From contig NZ_CP014306.1 of assembly GCF_001557535.2 (NCBI RefSeq), positions 1,550,001 to 1,614,000 on the forward strand: a stretch of DNA of 64,000 nucleotides, read 5' to 3'. A program made the translations under genes and the position numbers. This document shows, piece after piece, positions 9,851 to 20,313 of the stretch (positions within the stretch are counted from its first letter, which is position 1; the number at the start of each line of letters is the position of its first letter). Origin of the DNA: Burkholderia sp. PAMC 26561 (GTDB taxonomy: Bacteria > Pseudomonadota > Gammaproteobacteria > Burkholderiales > Burkholderiaceae). Below the pieces are notes generated by a model. The model searched no databases, was not told where the DNA came from, and saw nothing but the letters and a program-made list of their open reading frames with translations.

Positions 9851-11719
9851 TCAAAGGTCGTTCACCTGGAATCGTTTGAGCGTTTTGACGAGCGTGTCGT
9901 TGCCGGGTTCGAGCTTTTGCGCCTGACGCCACGTGCTGCGAGCCTGGTCCTGCTGCCCGGACTTCCATTGCACTTCGCCGAGATGCGCGCCGATTTCCGC
10001 GTTCGGCTGCAAATCGTAGGCTTTCTTCAGGATGTTGGCCGCTTCGGCGTCATTGCCCTGCCGATACTTCGCCCAGCCCAGGCTGTCCATGATGAACGCA
10101 TCGTTCGGCGCCAGCGATACCGCCTTTTCAATCAGCTTCACCGCTTCGTCCAGACGCTCGTTGCGATCGACGAGCGAATAACCGAGCGCGTTATACGCTT
10201 GCGGGTTATCCGGCTGGGTCTTCATCAGCTTGCGAAGCTGCGTTTCCATTACGTCGTAGTGGCCGTTTTTCTCGGCGGCCATTGCGTAGTCGTACGTGAG
10301 ATCGGGGTCTTCGGGGAAAGCCGCCGATGCCTTCGACAAAGCCGCCTCCGCCTCCGGATATCGCTGCGCCTGGAACAGCAGCGATGCGTCGGTTCGGGCG
10401 AGCAAAGCGAGGTCGCGCGGGTCAGAGGTCTGCAGGCTGCCGAGCAACTGACGGGCTTCGTCGACCTTGCCGTGGTTCGCAAGAATCTGTGCGCGCGTGA
10501 CCTGCGCCGGCAAGTACTGCTGGCTCGAACGCGTGATCTTGTCGAGATACTGGTTCGCCGCGACGTCGTCTTTCTGATCAAGCGAAATCTGCGCGAGGTA
10601 GATGTACGCCTGACCCGGATCGGCACCCGGCGTGGCTTCAGCCGCCTTGGCATACTGATTCAGGTAATCCTTCGCCTTGTCCGGCTGCTTCTTCTGGATG
10701 TTGATCAACGCGAGCGCCATCAGCGGCGTCAGGTCCTTCGCGTCGTTCTTGCGCATGGCTTCGAACTGCTTTTGCGCGTCATCGAGCCGATCCGCCGATA
10801 AATACAGTTGCGCGAGCGCAAGCCGCGCGTCGTGCGATTTCGGATTCTTGTCGACGTACTTTTCGAACGAAGCGATACCTTCGTTGCGCTCAGCCGGACC
10901 CATGCGTGCGAGCGTCAACGCGGCGGGCAAGTAATCGGGCTTGAGCTGCAGCGCTTTCTCAAGCGATGCCTTTGCACCCGGCTGGTCGTCGGCGGCGATT
11001 TGCTGACGGGCGAGCGCGAGTTGCGTTTCGGGCCGGTCCATGTCGTTCTTGACCAGATCCTTCAACACATTCAGCCCGCCTACGCGATTGGGCCCGCGCG
11101 AGATCAGGACCTGCAGCGAGATGATGGCGTCGCCGCGCTGTTCCTGCGGAATCTTCGCGAGCTCGCGTGCGAGGATCGGTTCGGCGTCGTCGGGCTTGCC
11201 CGACAGGATCAGCAACGACGCGCTCAATTGCGCTGCGCGTTCCGAGTTCGGCGAGAACTGCTGCCAGAGCTGAACGGCCGTCAGCGCGTCGTTGGGACTT
11301 TGTGCGGCAATCGCAATCTCGGTTGCGCGTTGGGCGAAACGAGGGTCGTGCGTATCACGCGCGAGCGCGAGATACGTCTGGTAAGCGGGCGCTGCCTGGC
11401 TGCGCTGCAACGCGACTTCGGCCGCGAGCACCTGGAACACGATCTGGCTGGACGCCGCAATATTGGGCAGGTCCTGTGTTTCCTTGCCCGTGGGCGGCGC
11501 TGTAATCAGGTCGGCTGCGCTGATCGCGGCCTGGTCGTCGTCCGGAGCGGGGAGTTGCGCCGGACTTTGAGCATGGGCGGAGCCAAGCGCGAACACTGCT
11601 ACGGCGAGCGCAACCGCTGCCGCAAGCTTGTTCGATGGGACCGGCTTACCGCGTGCCGCAATCGTTTCAGCGGCCGCTGCACGCTGTTTCGAAAACAACT
11701 TAACGAAGGACAAGTTCAT
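9851..11719 (-). CDS. Tetratricopeptide-repeat periplasmic/envelope protein
   Basis: A 622-residue protein with an N-terminal hydrophobic segment ending in FALGSAHAQ, which looks like a cleavable signal peptide (after residue about 50). Most of the remainder is helical TPR repeats, for example AYNALGYSLVDRNERLDEAVKLIEKAV and DSLGWAKYRQGNDAEAANILKKAYD near residues 510-590. Upstream of lolB, such proteins are conserved in Betaproteobacteria and are thought to act as envelope scaffolds. The exact function is not known to me. Confidence 0.85.
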   Translation of the reverse strand: MNLSFVKLFSKQRAAAAETIAARGKPVPSNKLAAAVALAVAVFALGSAHAQSPAQLPAPDDDQAAISAADLITAPPTGKETQDLPNIAASSQIVFQVLAAEVALQRSQAAPAYQTYLALARDTHDPRFAQRATEIAIAAQSPNDALTAVQLWQQFSPNSERAAQLSASLLILSGKPDDAEPILARELAKIPQEQRGDAIISLQVLISRGPNRVGGLNVLKDLVKNDMDRPETQLALARQQIAADDQPGAKASLEKALQLKPDYLPAALTLARMGPAERNEGIASFEKYVDKNPKSHDARLALAQLYLSADRLDDAQKQFEAMRKNDAKDLTPLMALALINIQKKQPDKAKDYLNQYAKAAEATPGADPGQAYIYLAQISLDQKDDVAANQYLDKITRSSQQYLPAQVTRAQILANHGKVDEARQLLGSLQTSDPRDLALLARTDASLLFQAQRYPEAEAALSKASAAFPEDPDLTYDYAMAAEKNGHYDVMETQLRKLMKTQPDNPQAYNALGYSLVDRNERLDEAVKLIEKAVSLAPNDAFIMDSLGWAKYRQGNDAEAANILKKAYDLQPNAEIGAHLGEVQWKSGQQDQARSTWRQAQKLEPGNDTLVKTLKRFQVNDL

Positions 11720-11744
11720 GGAAATCCGATCAATGTTTCAGTCG

Positions 11745-11766
11745 ATTGTATCGCGCTCGCTACAAT
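11745..11766. promoter_or_regulatory. Possible back-to-back -10 elements between TPR gene and mutM
   Basis: The 85-bp divergent gap contains TACAAT on the plus strand (11761-11766) and the same hexamer on the minus strand (complement of 11745-11750). Both are good -10 matches in inverted arrangement. Convincing -35 boxes are not visible, so this is tentative. Confidence 0.3.
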
Positions 11767-11804
11767 ACGCGCACGTCCCACAGCAAGTTGCAGACCAGTA
11801 AAAC

Positions 11805-12635
11805 ATGCCAGAGCTGCCGGAAGTCGAAGTAACCCGACGCGGTATTGAACCGTTCGTTGCCGGCCGCCGTGTCGAGCGTGTCGATATCCGCACGCCCGCG
11901 CTTCGATGGCCGATTCCCGCGCATCTTTCAAAGACGATGAAAGCGCTGAAGATCGACAAGGTCGAGCGCCGCGGCAAGTACCTGCTGTTCGAAACCTCTG
12001 AAGGTTGGCTGATCGTGCATCTTGGCATGACGGGAACGCTGCGGGTCTTGCGTAACGTGCCGCGCCCGCCCGACGCTGCAAAGCATGATCATATCGATTT
12101 GATCTTCGACGACTTCATTTTGCGCTTTCGGGACCCACGGCGTTTTGGCGCCGTGCTCTGGCATGCGCGCGAAGACGGCGACGTTCTCGATCATCCGCTG
12201 CTTGCCGGCCTGGGCGTCGAGCCGTTCACCGCCGGGTTCTCCGGCGCGCTGCTGTACCGCATGACCCGCGGGCGCAAGGTGTCCGTCAAACAGGCGCTGC
12301 TCGCGGGGACGATGGTCGTGGGCGTCGGCAATATCTATGCATCGGAAAGCCTGTTTCGTGCTGGAATCCGGCCGACGGTCGCCGCCGGGCGCGTCTCGCT
12401 CGTGCGCTACGATCTCCTCGCCGACGCCGTGCGCACGACGCTCGCGGCGGCCATCGAAAAAGGCGGCAGTACGCTGCGTGATTTTGTCGGCAGCAACGGT
12501 GAGTCCGGTTATTTCCAGCTCGATTATTTCGTCTATGATCGCGCCGGCCTGCCGTGCCACGTTTGCGGCACCGCCATCAAACATATCGTGCAAGGCCAGC
12601 GATCCACGTACTTTTGCCCGCGCTGCCAGCGCTAG
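11805..12635 (+). CDS. mutM: Formamidopyrimidine-DNA glycosylase (MutM/Fpg)
   Basis: A 276-residue bifunctional base-excision glycosylase/AP lyase that removes 8-oxoguanine. It has the N-terminal [15 protein letters not shown] with catalytic proline after Met removal, RRGKYLLF, the H2TH segment ([18 protein letters not shown]) and a C-terminal zinc finger [20 protein letters not shown] followed by CPRC. The stop is five bases before mutY. The two enzymes act in the same oxidised-guanine pathway, so co-expression is expected. Confidence 0.97.
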   Translation: MPELPEVEVTRRGIEPFVAGRRVERVDIRTPALRWPIPAHLSKTMKALKIDKVERRGKYLLFETSEGWLIVHLGMTGTLRVLRNVPRPPDAAKHDHIDLIFDDFILRFRDPRRFGAVLWHAREDGDVLDHPLLAGLGVEPFTAGFSGALLYRMTRGRKVSVKQALLAGTMVVGVGNIYASESLFRAGIRPTVAAGRVSLVRYDLLADAVRTTLAAAIEKGGSTLRDFVGSNGESGYFQLDYFVYDRAGLPCHVCGTAIKHIVQGQRSTYFCPRCQR

Positions 12636-12640
12636 CCGAC

Positions 12641-13699
12641 ATGCTCCAGCTCACCGATTTCTCCACTCGCCTGATCGCGTGGCAACGCGTTCACGGCCGT
12701 CATGACCTGCCGTGGCAGAACACGCGCGATGCGTACCGGATCTGGCTGTCCGAAATCATGCTGCAGCAGACGCAGGTGTCGACGGTGATTCCGTATTACG
12801 CGCGTTTTCTCGAGCGTTTCCCCGACGTGGACACGCTCGCCGCCGCGCCTGTTGATGACGTCATGGCGCTTTGGGCCGGCCTCGGCTACTACTCACGCGC
12901 GCGAAACCTGCATCGGTGCGCCGATGTCGTCGCGACCGAACATGGTGGTGCGTTCCCGCGCAGCGTCGATGAACTCGCGGAATTGCCTGGAATCGGCCGC
13001 TCGACGGCGGCGGCGATTGCATCGTTCGCGTATGGTGCGCGTGCGACGATTCTCGATGGCAACGTGAAGCGCGTCCTGGCGCGCGTGTTCGGCGTAGAAG
13101 GATTCCCGGGCGAGAAGAAAGTCGAGAACGCGATGTGGACGCTTGCAGAATCCTTGCTGCCAGATGCTGCGCACAAGGACGAAGTCACGGCCTACACGCA
13201 GGGTTTGATGGATCTGGGCGCGACGCTTTGCGTGCGCGGCAAGCCGGATTGCGCGCGCTGTCCGTTCGCGCCGGATTGCGTGGCGAATGTCACCGGGCGG
13301 CAAAAACAGTTGCCCACGGCGCGGCCGAAAAAGACGGTCCCGACGCGCAAGACATGGATGCTGGTTCTGCAGGACGGCGACACGGTCCTGCTCGAAAAAC
13401 GGCCGCCGAGCGGCATCTGGGGCGGCCTCTGGAGCCTTCCCGAAGCCGCAGATGAAGACGCTCTGATTGCCGTCGCGCACAGCCTTGGCGGCACGGACAC
13501 GCTTCAGCGCCTGAGCCCGTTCACGCATACGTTCACACATTTCAAGCTGGACATTGAGCCGCGTCTTGGGCGCGCGGATGCCGCAGCAGAACTCGCCGAC
13601 AGCCACACGGTCTGGGCGTCGTTATCGGATATCGATGCTTACGGCGTGCCGGCGCCGGTGCGCAAACTCCTCGACGCACTGCAGGGCTCGCTGCTTTAA
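12641..13699 (+). CDS. mutY: A/G-specific adenine glycosylase
   Basis: A 352-residue glycosylase that removes adenine mispaired with 8-oxoguanine. It shows HDLPWQNTRDAYRIWLSEIM with LQQTQV, the helix-hairpin-helix ELPGIGRSTAAAI with the catalytic aspartate region (ILDGNVKRVLARVFG), a [4Fe-4S] loop CVRGKPDCARCPFAPDC, and a C-terminal Nudix-like domain that reads 8-oxoG. The ATG at 12641 is chosen because it directly follows mutM; the longer reading would overlap mutM by about 80 bp. The TAA overlaps the stop of the converging gene. Confidence 0.96.
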   Translation: MLQLTDFSTRLIAWQRVHGRHDLPWQNTRDAYRIWLSEIMLQQTQVSTVIPYYARFLERFPDVDTLAAAPVDDVMALWAGLGYYSRARNLHRCADVVATEHGGAFPRSVDELAELPGIGRSTAAAIASFAYGARATILDGNVKRVLARVFGVEGFPGEKKVENAMWTLAESLLPDAAHKDEVTAYTQGLMDLGATLCVRGKPDCARCPFAPDCVANVTGRQKQLPTARPKKTVPTRKTWMLVLQDGDTVLLEKRPPSGIWGGLWSLPEAADEDALIAVAHSLGGTDTLQRLSPFTHTFTHFKLDIEPRLGRADAAAELADSHTVWASLSDIDAYGVPAPVRKLLDALQGSLL

Positions 13700-14328
13700 A
13701 GAAGCTGGTGCTGCTGCATGTAGTGATGCACCACGTCGATACGCGCCGCAGCATCTTCCAGTTCCATCAGTTTTTGCCGGGCGCGCATGGGTATTGGCAG
13801 AATCTCGGACAAACGGTTCGATACCCACGTCGGGTCATCGAGCAGGAACGGTTCGGTGAAGGGCAGGTCCTTCGGGTCACGCGCCTTGATTGCTTCGATG
13901 ATCCGCTCCAGAACCTCCGCGCACGCACCAAACTTCACCAGCGCTTCGGCGCTTTCCAGCGGCGCGTCGTCGCCAATCGTCTCCGCCACGCCGACCAGCA
14001 GGTTGCTCGGGTCCACGCGATGCGAAAGCAGCCGGAACCGCGTCGTGCCGCGCGCCTGGATCAACAGCATGCCGAACGTGTCCACGTCGCATTGCGTGAT
14101 TTCGGCCAGGCATCCAATGCTTTCCGGCACGGATGGATCTCCCGGCGACGCGATCTCGTTCCCGCTTTTCAGCAAACAGACGCCAAACGGCGTGCCCTCG
14201 CGCAGGCACGCACGCGCCATGTCGAGATAACGCGCTTCGAAGATCTTCAGAGGGAGATGGCCACCGGGAAACAGCACGGTGTGCAGGGGAAACAGCGGCA
14301 GGTCGGAGAGAAGGGGATTGGTGGACAT
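13696..14328 (-). CDS. Lon N-terminal (LAN) domain protein
   Basis: A 210-residue protein consisting only of the Lon substrate-binding domain: PLFPLHTVLFPGGHLPLKIFEARYLDM at the start, then FGVCLLKSG and VDTFGMLLIQARGTTRFRLL. No ATPase or protease domain is present. Stand-alone copies are common in Burkholderiales; function unclear, possibly substrate recognition. Its stop codon is the antisense of mutY's (shared TTAA), so the two genes converge with a four-base overlap. Confidence 0.85.
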   Translation of the reverse strand: MSTNPLLSDLPLFPLHTVLFPGGHLPLKIFEARYLDMARACLREGTPFGVCLLKSGNEIASPGDPSVPESIGCLAEITQCDVDTFGMLLIQARGTTRFRLLSHRVDPSNLLVGVAETIGDDAPLESAEALVKFGACAEVLERIIEAIKARDPKDLPFTEPFLLDDPTWVSNRLSEILPIPMRARQKLMELEDAAARIDVVHHYMQQHQLL

Positions 14329-14363
14329 CGCACGCTTCTTCTAAAAAGGCCGCCCGAAGGCGA

Positions 14364-15260
14364 TCAGGTTTGCAAGGGTGCGACGTTTCCATCGACGGCG
14401 ATGGGTGCGTCGCGATGCCGCACGATCACATTGGCGCTTTCGCCGAAACGCGCGGCCAGCGTCTGGGCGATGAACACCGAGCGGTGCTGGCCGCCCGTGC
14501 AGCCGATCGCGACCGTGAGGTAACTGCGGTTGTCTTCGCGAAACTGCGGCAACCATTTCGCAATGAACGTGCCGACGTCGTCGATCATCTGATGAACCAT
14601 CGGCTGGGCCGACAGGAAATCTATCACCGGCTGGTCCAGGCCCGTCAGCGGCCGCAGCTCGCGGTCGTAATAGGGATTGGGGAGCGTGCGGACATCGAAG
14701 ACGAAATCGGCGTCGAGTGGCACGCCGCGCTTGAATCCGAACGACTCGAACATCAGCGTCAGCCCGGCCGTTTCCTGCTCCACGAAGCTTTTCACCCACG
14801 CGCGCAACACGTTCGCGCGCAGGTTGCTGGTGTCGATCTGATGGCCGAATTCCGCGAGCCCTGACACCAGTTCGCGTTCCCGTTCGATCGCTTCGCCAAG
14901 CGACGTGTGCAGGCCGACGTCGGCGTCGTGCGTGGGCGAACCGGACAAGGGGTGACGGCGGCGCGTCTCGGAAAAACGCTGGATCAGCGACTGCGTGCTG
15001 GCGTTGAGGAACAGCACGCGCACATCGAAGGATTGCGTGAGACCGTTGATGATGGCCGGGACTTCGTCGAGCGAACGGCTGGAACGGGCGTCGATGGCAA
15101 CCGCGAGGCGCGCCTGCCCTTTGGAGTCGAGATACGTTGCAAGCTCGGGCAAGAAGCGCGGCGGCAAGTTGTCGACGCAATAGTAACCGGCGTCTTCGAG
15201 CGCGTTCAAGGCGACGGATTTGCCGGAGCCGGAAATGCCGGTAATCAGGATGATGCGCAT
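14364..15260 (-). CDS. rapZ: RNase adapter RapZ
   Basis: A 298-residue nucleotide-binding protein with Walker A GISGSGKS (residues 8-15), [11 protein letters not shown], and a C-terminal RNA-binding half with [15 protein letters not shown] and [12 protein letters not shown]. In enterobacteria RapZ controls GlmS through small RNAs and RNase E; in Betaproteobacteria the role is less defined. It belongs to the leftward set with hprK, ptsN, hpf and rpoN, tying it to nitrogen-PTS regulation. Confidence 0.94.
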   Translation of the reverse strand: MRIILITGISGSGKSVALNALEDAGYYCVDNLPPRFLPELATYLDSKGQARLAVAIDARSSRSLDEVPAIINGLTQSFDVRVLFLNASTQSLIQRFSETRRRHPLSGSPTHDADVGLHTSLGEAIERERELVSGLAEFGHQIDTSNLRANVLRAWVKSFVEQETAGLTLMFESFGFKRGVPLDADFVFDVRTLPNPYYDRELRPLTGLDQPVIDFLSAQPMVHQMIDDVGTFIAKWLPQFREDNRSYLTVAIGCTGGQHRSVFIAQTLAARFGESANVIVRHRDAPIAVDGNVAPLQT

Positions 15261-15332
15261 GAATGAGGACTCGTCAGAATGGGCGAAAGTTCGGGTCCAG
15301 ACGTCGCGGGCTTGGTGCTCGATATCAGCCGG

Positions 15333-16301
15333 TCAGATCAGCTTGCCGGGGAACTGGCTCTCCGGGTCCTGCATGGCAAGACGCTGACGATCCATGAAGT
15401 CCCGCAAGGTATCGATACCCCGCAGTTGCAGGATCGTGTTGCGCACTGCGGCTTCGACGAGCACGGCGAGATTTCGGCCGGCCGCCACCTGAATGGTGAC
15501 TTTGCTGATCGGCAAGCCGAGCACATCGACCGCCTGGCTTTCCAGCGGCAGGCGCTGGAATTCGCCGTCCGGCCGGCGCACGAGCTGAACGATCAGCTTG
15601 AGCTTCATTTTCCGCCGGACCGCGGTTTCACCAAAGATGGTCTTGATGTCCAGCAATCCGAGACCGCGGACTTCGAGCAGGTTCTGCAGCAGCGGCGGGC
15701 ACCGTCCTTCGACAAAATCCGGACCCAGGCGCACGAAGTCTACGGCGTCGTCCGCGACAAGACCGTGACCACGGCTGATCAACTCAAGCCCGAGTTCGCT
15801 TTTGCCGAGTCCCGAGTCGCCCGTCAGCAGCACGCCCATGCCGAGGATATCGAGAAACACGCCATGAAGCGTGGCGCGCGGCGCGAGGATCCGCGACATG
15901 TAGAGCCGCAGGCTGTCGATAACAGCTGCCGCCGACATGCGCGTGGTGAACAGCGGCGTGGACGAGCGCGTGCAGCGCAGAACCAGTTCCGGTGGCGCCC
16001 CGACTTCGCCGGCAACTACCAGGAAAGGCGGTTCTAGCGCGATCAGCTCGGCCATGTTGCGCGAGCGATCTTCGTCGGACTGACGCTGGTAATAGGTGAT
16101 TTCGGCGTCGCCGAGCACCTGGATTCGGTTCGGGTGAATCAGGTTCAAGTGGCCGACCAGGTCGGCACTCGATGTTGCATTGGCGACCGTCTCTGTCGAG
16201 AAGCCGCGTTCCCAGCCTTCGTGACCCGTCAGCCAACTCAGTTTGAGCGCGGCCGCGTTGTCGTCGAAAATACTCTGGGCATTGATGCTGGACGTATCCA
16301 T
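15333..16301 (-). CDS. hprK: HPr(Ser) kinase/phosphorylase
   Basis: A 322-residue bifunctional kinase/phosphorylase acting on HPr. The N-terminal half is the DRTGG-like domain. The catalytic half has the P-loop [15 protein letters not shown] (about residues 155-169), [12 protein letters not shown], and the HprK signature [14 protein letters not shown]. It sits in the usual betaproteobacterial cluster between ptsN and rapZ, where HprK is thought to modulate the regulatory PTS rather than sugar uptake. Confidence 0.95.
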   Translation of the reverse strand: MDTSSINAQSIFDDNAAALKLSWLTGHEGWERGFSTETVANATSSADLVGHLNLIHPNRIQVLGDAEITYYQRQSDEDRSRNMAELIALEPPFLVVAGEVGAPPELVLRCTRSSTPLFTTRMSAAAVIDSLRLYMSRILAPRATLHGVFLDILGMGVLLTGDSGLGKSELGLELISRGHGLVADDAVDFVRLGPDFVEGRCPPLLQNLLEVRGLGLLDIKTIFGETAVRRKMKLKLIVQLVRRPDGEFQRLPLESQAVDVLGLPISKVTIQVAAGRNLAVLVEAAVRNTILQLRGIDTLRDFMDRQRLAMQDPESQFPGKLI

Positions 16302-16464
16302 GAGGCCGGAACTCCGTGAGGGGCCGCGAGCGCTGGGCGACCGAGAGGGCCGGGGTTGGCCCTTTCAGTGCTCCGCTCAATAGGACTGATTGTGCGCTAG
16401 AAGGGCCGCCGGCGCGAGAGGGCTGCTCGCGCCGTATGCGTGGTTTCGAGCAGATTTGACGGGT

Positions 16465-16920
16465 TCAGGCCTGCCATTGCGTGAGAAGCTGGTGCAGCGC
16501 CTCACGGTTTTCTTCGGTGTTCAGGCGTTCACGCGTGTCCCGATCGGACAATAACTGTGCAATCTCCGACAGGATTTCGAGGTGTTGCTGCGTGGCCTGC
16601 TCGGGCACGAGCAAAAAGATCAGCAGCGATACAGGCTGACCATCTGGCGACTCGAAGGCGATCGGCTCGGCGAGGCGCACGAAAGCGGCGAGCGGATGCT
16701 TCAGGCCCTTGATACGTCCGTGGGGAATGGCGACGCCTTCGCCCAGACCGGTCGAGCCGAGGCGCTCGCGCGCGAAGAGATTGTCGGTAACGGTGCTGCG
16801 GCCAATGCCGTTCTGATTCTCGAAGATCAGGCCCGCTTGCTCGAATACACGTTTCTTGCTGGTGACGGACAGTCCGAGGACGACATTTTCGAGGGGAAGA
16901 AATTTGGCTAAACGATTCAT
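16465..16920 (-). CDS. ptsN: PTS IIA-like nitrogen regulatory protein
   Basis: A 151-residue EIIA-Ntr. It starts at MNRLAKFLPLENVVLGL (16920); the open frame extends upstream, but that extension has no family similarity. The phosphorylatable histidine is H67 in GEGVAIPHGRI. The LLVPEQATQQHLEILSEIA block follows. EIIA-Ntr takes phosphate from NPr and regulates potassium and nitrogen functions. It is preceded by the hpf terminator, so it probably has its own promoter. Confidence 0.93.
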   Translation of the reverse strand: MNRLAKFLPLENVVLGLSVTSKKRVFEQAGLIFENQNGIGRSTVTDNLFARERLGSTGLGEGVAIPHGRIKGLKHPLAAFVRLAEPIAFESPDGQPVSLLIFLLVPEQATQQHLEILSEIAQLLSDRDTRERLNTEENREALHQLLTQWQA

Positions 16921-17178
16921 GTTGGCAGGCAGATGCGTGGCCTGAATTCTCCTCACGGTGGCGACTTCAGAAGCTCGAAATGGCACTGAGCGCGCACGGC
17001 GATTTTGGTTAGGAATGCGCGGAAGACCCAATTTCAGCCTCGACCCGCTCGTTTCATTCCGATTAACAACCCCGGTATTACCCGGACCATTATAGAACAG
17101 CGTCATCAGCGATGGTGCGGCGCGCAATACGGCGCCAACGTTTGGTACCACCAACGCAACACCGCAACTGCCGGAGAC

Positions 17179-17204
17179 AAAAAAGCCGCCTGCTGTCAGG
17201 CGGC
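17179..17204 (-). terminator. Rho-independent terminator after hpf
   Basis: On the minus strand, GCCGCCTG/CAGGCGGC forms a perfect 8-bp stem with a 4-nt loop (arms 17197-17204 and 17185-17192), followed by six T residues (17179-17184). It lies between hpf and ptsN and is a strong intrinsic terminator. Confidence 0.92.
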
Positions 17205-17319
17205 TGCTGTGGGAAGCGGGTCCGGTGCTGCTTGTCCGAACCCGGCGCATCAGAGAAATCCTTCAAGCTGATGCGCTACCCACGCTTTCGATACAAACCT
17301 CTAAAACGTGCCCGGCAAC

Positions 17320-17673
17320 TTACGGCGCAGGCGCTTCGCTTTCTTGCGGTTCGTACTTCATTGTTGCATGCGCATGGCCCTGGATCTTGTCCTTATGGCG
17401 CAGGACCTGCCGATCCAGCTTGTCGACCATCAGGTCGATTGCTGCGTACATATCAACGTCACAACTTTCGATGAAGATGTCCTTGCCCTTCAGGTGCAGG
17501 TTGATTTCGACCTTCTGCCGCTTGTCCTTTTCCCTATGATTGTCGACCGAGAGGACCACACTGCCGTCGATCACCTGATCGAAGTGCCGAAGCACTCTAT
17601 CCAGTTTGGTGATCACATATTCTCGCAACGCAGGCGTCAATTCGAGATGGTGTCCACTGATCTGCAGATTCAT
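17320..17673 (-). CDS. hpf: Ribosome hibernation promoting factor (HPF/YfiA family)
   Basis: A 117-residue ribosome-binding protein. It begins [20 protein letters not shown] and contains [26 protein letters not shown], the conserved hibernation-factor core. It lacks the extra C-terminal dimerisation domain of long HPF, so it belongs to the short class. It lies downstream of rpoN in the same direction, the widespread rpoN-hpf-ptsN order. Confidence 0.94.
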   Translation of the reverse strand: MNLQISGHHLELTPALREYVITKLDRVLRHFDQVIDGSVVLSVDNHREKDKRQKVEINLHLKGKDIFIESCDVDMYAAIDLMVDKLDRQVLRHKDKIQGHAHATMKYEPQESEAPAP

Positions 17674-17845
17674 AGTTGCTCTCCAAGCTAATGGCCGCCT
17701 GGTCGCTTGTGCGCTGCTGAAAACCGGTCGCTGCGCCCGTGGTTGGCCATTGTTGCTGATGGCTGAACGGATCGGGAACGCATCGGCCGGCTCGTTCGCG
17801 TGTTCGCGACGCGGCCGGTAAAGGCCCGCCGCAACATGCAGCGGG

Positions 17846-19363
17846 CTACAGAGACTTTCGCAGGTTCACTGCCGGAATTTTCAGGGCTTCGCGATATTTG
17901 GCCACCGTGCGGCGTGCCACCACGAACCCTTGTTCCGCCAGCAATTCGGCGATGCGGCTGTCTGAAAGAGGAGATTTTGAGTCTTCGGCTCCTATCAGTT
18001 GCTTGATGAGTGCCCGGATCGCCGTTGACGATGCCGCGCCACCCGTGTCGGTAGAAACGTGCGATCCGAAGAAGTACTTGAATTCAAGCGTCCCGAACGG
18101 GGTCAGCATGTACTTGCCGGTTGTCACACGTGAGACAGTGGATTCGTGTAAACCCAGCGTATCAGCAATCTCCCTCAAAACCAAGGGCCGCATTGCAATT
18201 TCACCGTGCGCGAAAAAGTTCTTCTGACGCTCCACAATTGCTTGCGCCACGCGAAGAATTGTCTCGAATCTTTGTTGAATATTCTTAATTAACCAGCGTG
18301 CTTCCTGCAGTTGCTGACGCAACGAACCGCTGCCCGGATCGCCGCGATTGTTGCGCAGAATATTCGCGTAAAGGTGATTGATTCGCAGCCGAGGGACGAT
18401 TTCCGGATTCAATTCCGCAGTCCATCCGCTCGACATCTTGCGCACCAGAATGTCGGGAACCACGTAATCCGCCTCGCTCTTGCCGAACGCCGCACCGGGA
18501 AATGGTTCGAGCGAACGGATCAGCAGGTGGGCGTCCCGCAATGCGTCATCCGAGGCTTTGAGCTGCTTGCGAAGGCGCGTGAAATCGCGCGCGGCGAGCA
18601 GCTCGAGATGATGCATGACGATATCCAGCGCCAGCGTCCTGATAGGCGTCGATTCGAGCCTGAGAAGCTGCAGCTTGAGACATTCCGATGCCGAACGCCC
18701 GCCGACACCCGGCGGATCGAAACTTTGCAGCAGTGCGAGCGCAGCGCTCAACTCGTCGAGATCGACTTCGAGTTCGTCGGGCAGGTCGGCCTTCACTTCA
18801 TCGAGTGAGGACGTGAGGTAACCGTCTTCGTCGAGCGATTCGATCAGAAACGTGATCAGCGCACGATCGCGCTGATTGGCCTTTGTCATGCGCAACTGCG
18901 ACATCAGGTGATCGCGCAGCGTGGTCGTGGATTCGTGGATTTGCAGCGGGGGCAGGTCATCGTCGTCCGAACCGCTGTTCGAGCGGCCGTAGTCCTCCAG
19001 GTTCCACGAACTGGAATCCGGGCCGTTGTCCGACGAACTCATGCCGTTGTATTCGTCGACGCCCTGCGGTTCGCCGTTTTCCGAGCGCTCGGTCGTGCTG
19101 CTGCTCGACGACGTGCCGTTGCTCATCATGGGCTCGGGCGCGCTCACCGAAGCGCCTGTGGTGATCAGCGAGCCGTCCGCCGCCACGCGCAACGGACTCG
19201 TGGTCCAGTCGTCCTCGTTTTCGAGCAACGGGTTCTGCGCGACAGCCATCGCGACTTCCTGCTGCAATTCGAGCGTCGACAACTGCAGCAGCCGGATGGA
19301 CTGCTGCAGTTGTGGGGTCAGCGCAAGATGCTGCGATAGGCGTAGTTGGAGGCTGGCTTTCAT
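17846..19363 (-). CDS. rpoN: RNA polymerase sigma-54 factor
   Basis: A 505-residue sigma-54. It shows the glutamine-rich region I ([27 protein letters not shown]), an acidic linker rich in Ser, Asp and Asn (residues about 60-140), the core-binding domain, an HTH around [23 protein letters not shown], and the RpoN box [14 protein letters not shown] near the C-terminus. It directs transcription at -24/-12 promoters with enhancer-binding proteins. It follows lptB, with a terminator in between. Confidence 0.97.
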   Translation of the reverse strand: MKASLQLRLSQHLALTPQLQQSIRLLQLSTLELQQEVAMAVAQNPLLENEDDWTTSPLRVAADGSLITTGASVSAPEPMMSNGTSSSSSTTERSENGEPQGVDEYNGMSSSDNGPDSSSWNLEDYGRSNSGSDDDDLPPLQIHESTTTLRDHLMSQLRMTKANQRDRALITFLIESLDEDGYLTSSLDEVKADLPDELEVDLDELSAALALLQSFDPPGVGGRSASECLKLQLLRLESTPIRTLALDIVMHHLELLAARDFTRLRKQLKASDDALRDAHLLIRSLEPFPGAAFGKSEADYVVPDILVRKMSSGWTAELNPEIVPRLRINHLYANILRNNRGDPGSGSLRQQLQEARWLIKNIQQRFETILRVAQAIVERQKNFFAHGEIAMRPLVLREIADTLGLHESTVSRVTTGKYMLTPFGTLEFKYFFGSHVSTDTGGAASSTAIRALIKQLIGAEDSKSPLSDSRIAELLAEQGFVVARRTVAKYREALKIPAVNLRKSL

Positions 19364-19422
19364 GGCAAGGTTTTAATCATTGTAGAGAGTTTGCCACGGG
19401 CGCGAAACCTCGCGGGGATCGG

Positions 19423-19455
19423 CCAAAAACAAGCGTGCCGCCCGCGGGCGGCACG
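19423..19455 (-). terminator. Terminator between lptB and rpoN
   Basis: A perfect 22-bp palindrome (19434-19455) is followed on the minus strand by a T-rich tract (GCTTGTTTTTGG) at about 19423-19435. A second small hairpin (CCAGCCC/GGGCTGG, 19491-19507) lies just upstream. This suggests that the lpt operon ends here. Confidence 0.75.
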
Positions 19456-19530
19456 TAAGAATTGCTGGCGGTGCTCCAGACCCCTGCTTTCCAGCCCGTC
19501 GGGCTGGCGCCGGGCGCGGAGCCCACGCCG

Positions 19531-20313
19531 TCACATGCGGAAATGTTCGCCGAGATACACGCGTCGCACGCTCTCGTTTTCGATGATGTCGCTCGGCGCG
19601 CCGGCCGCGAGCACGCTGCCGTCGCTGATGATGTACGCGTGATCGCAAATGCCGAGCGTCTCACGCACGTTGTGGTCGGTGATCAGCACGCCGATGTTCC
19701 GCTGCTTCAGGAACTTCACGATCTTCTGGATTTCCAGCACGGCGATCGGATCGACGCCGGCAAACGGTTCGTCCAGCAGGATGAAAGCCGGATTGGTCGC
19801 AAGCGCGCGGGCAATTTCCACGCGACGGCGTTCGCCGCCTGAAAGCGAGAGCGCCGGGTTCGCACGCAAATGCGCGATCTGCAGTTCGTCGAGCAAGGCT
19901 TCTGCACGATCCGTTATGGCTTGCTTGGAAAGCGGCTTGTCGTTCTCGCCGGTCTGCAGTTCGAGCACGGCGCGAATGTTCTGCTCGACGGTGAGCTTGC
20001 GGAAAACCGATGCTTCCTGCGGCAGGTAGGACAGTCCGAGGCGCGCTCGCTGGTGAATCGGCAACAGGCTGATGGACGTGCCATCGAGTTCGATTTCGCC
20101 GGCATCGAGCGGAACGAGGCCCACGATCATGTAGAACGAGGTGGTCTTGCCCGCGCCGTTCGGCCCGAGCAGCCCGACCACTTCGCCGCTTTTCACGTCG
20201 AGCGAGACGTCCTTCACGACCGTGCGCGAGCCGTAGCGTTTCTTCAGATTGCGGACGGTGAGCGAACTGCTCGTTCCTTCCGGCTTTCGATGAGGCATGG
20301 CGGGCGAGTTCAC
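19531..20313 (-). CDS. lptB: LPS export ABC transporter ATPase LptB
   Basis: A 260-residue cytoplasmic ABC ATPase that powers lipopolysaccharide extraction from the inner membrane with LptFG and LptC. It shows Walker A GPNGAGKT, the Q-loop region, signature LSGGERRRVEIARAL, Walker B FILLDEPFAGVDP and the H-loop LITDHNVRET. The GTG start at 20313 overlaps the lptA stop (GTGA); an ATG five codons on is an alternative. The overlap indicates translational coupling. Confidence 0.96.
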   Translation of the reverse strand: MNSPAMPHRKPEGTSSSLTVRNLKKRYGSRTVVKDVSLDVKSGEVVGLLGPNGAGKTTSFYMIVGLVPLDAGEIELDGTSISLLPIHQRARLGLSYLPQEASVFRKLTVEQNIRAVLELQTGENDKPLSKQAITDRAEALLDELQIAHLRANPALSLSGGERRRVEIARALATNPAFILLDEPFAGVDPIAVLEIQKIVKFLKQRNIGVLITDHNVRETLGICDHAYIISDGSVLAAGAPSDIIENESVRRVYLGEHFRM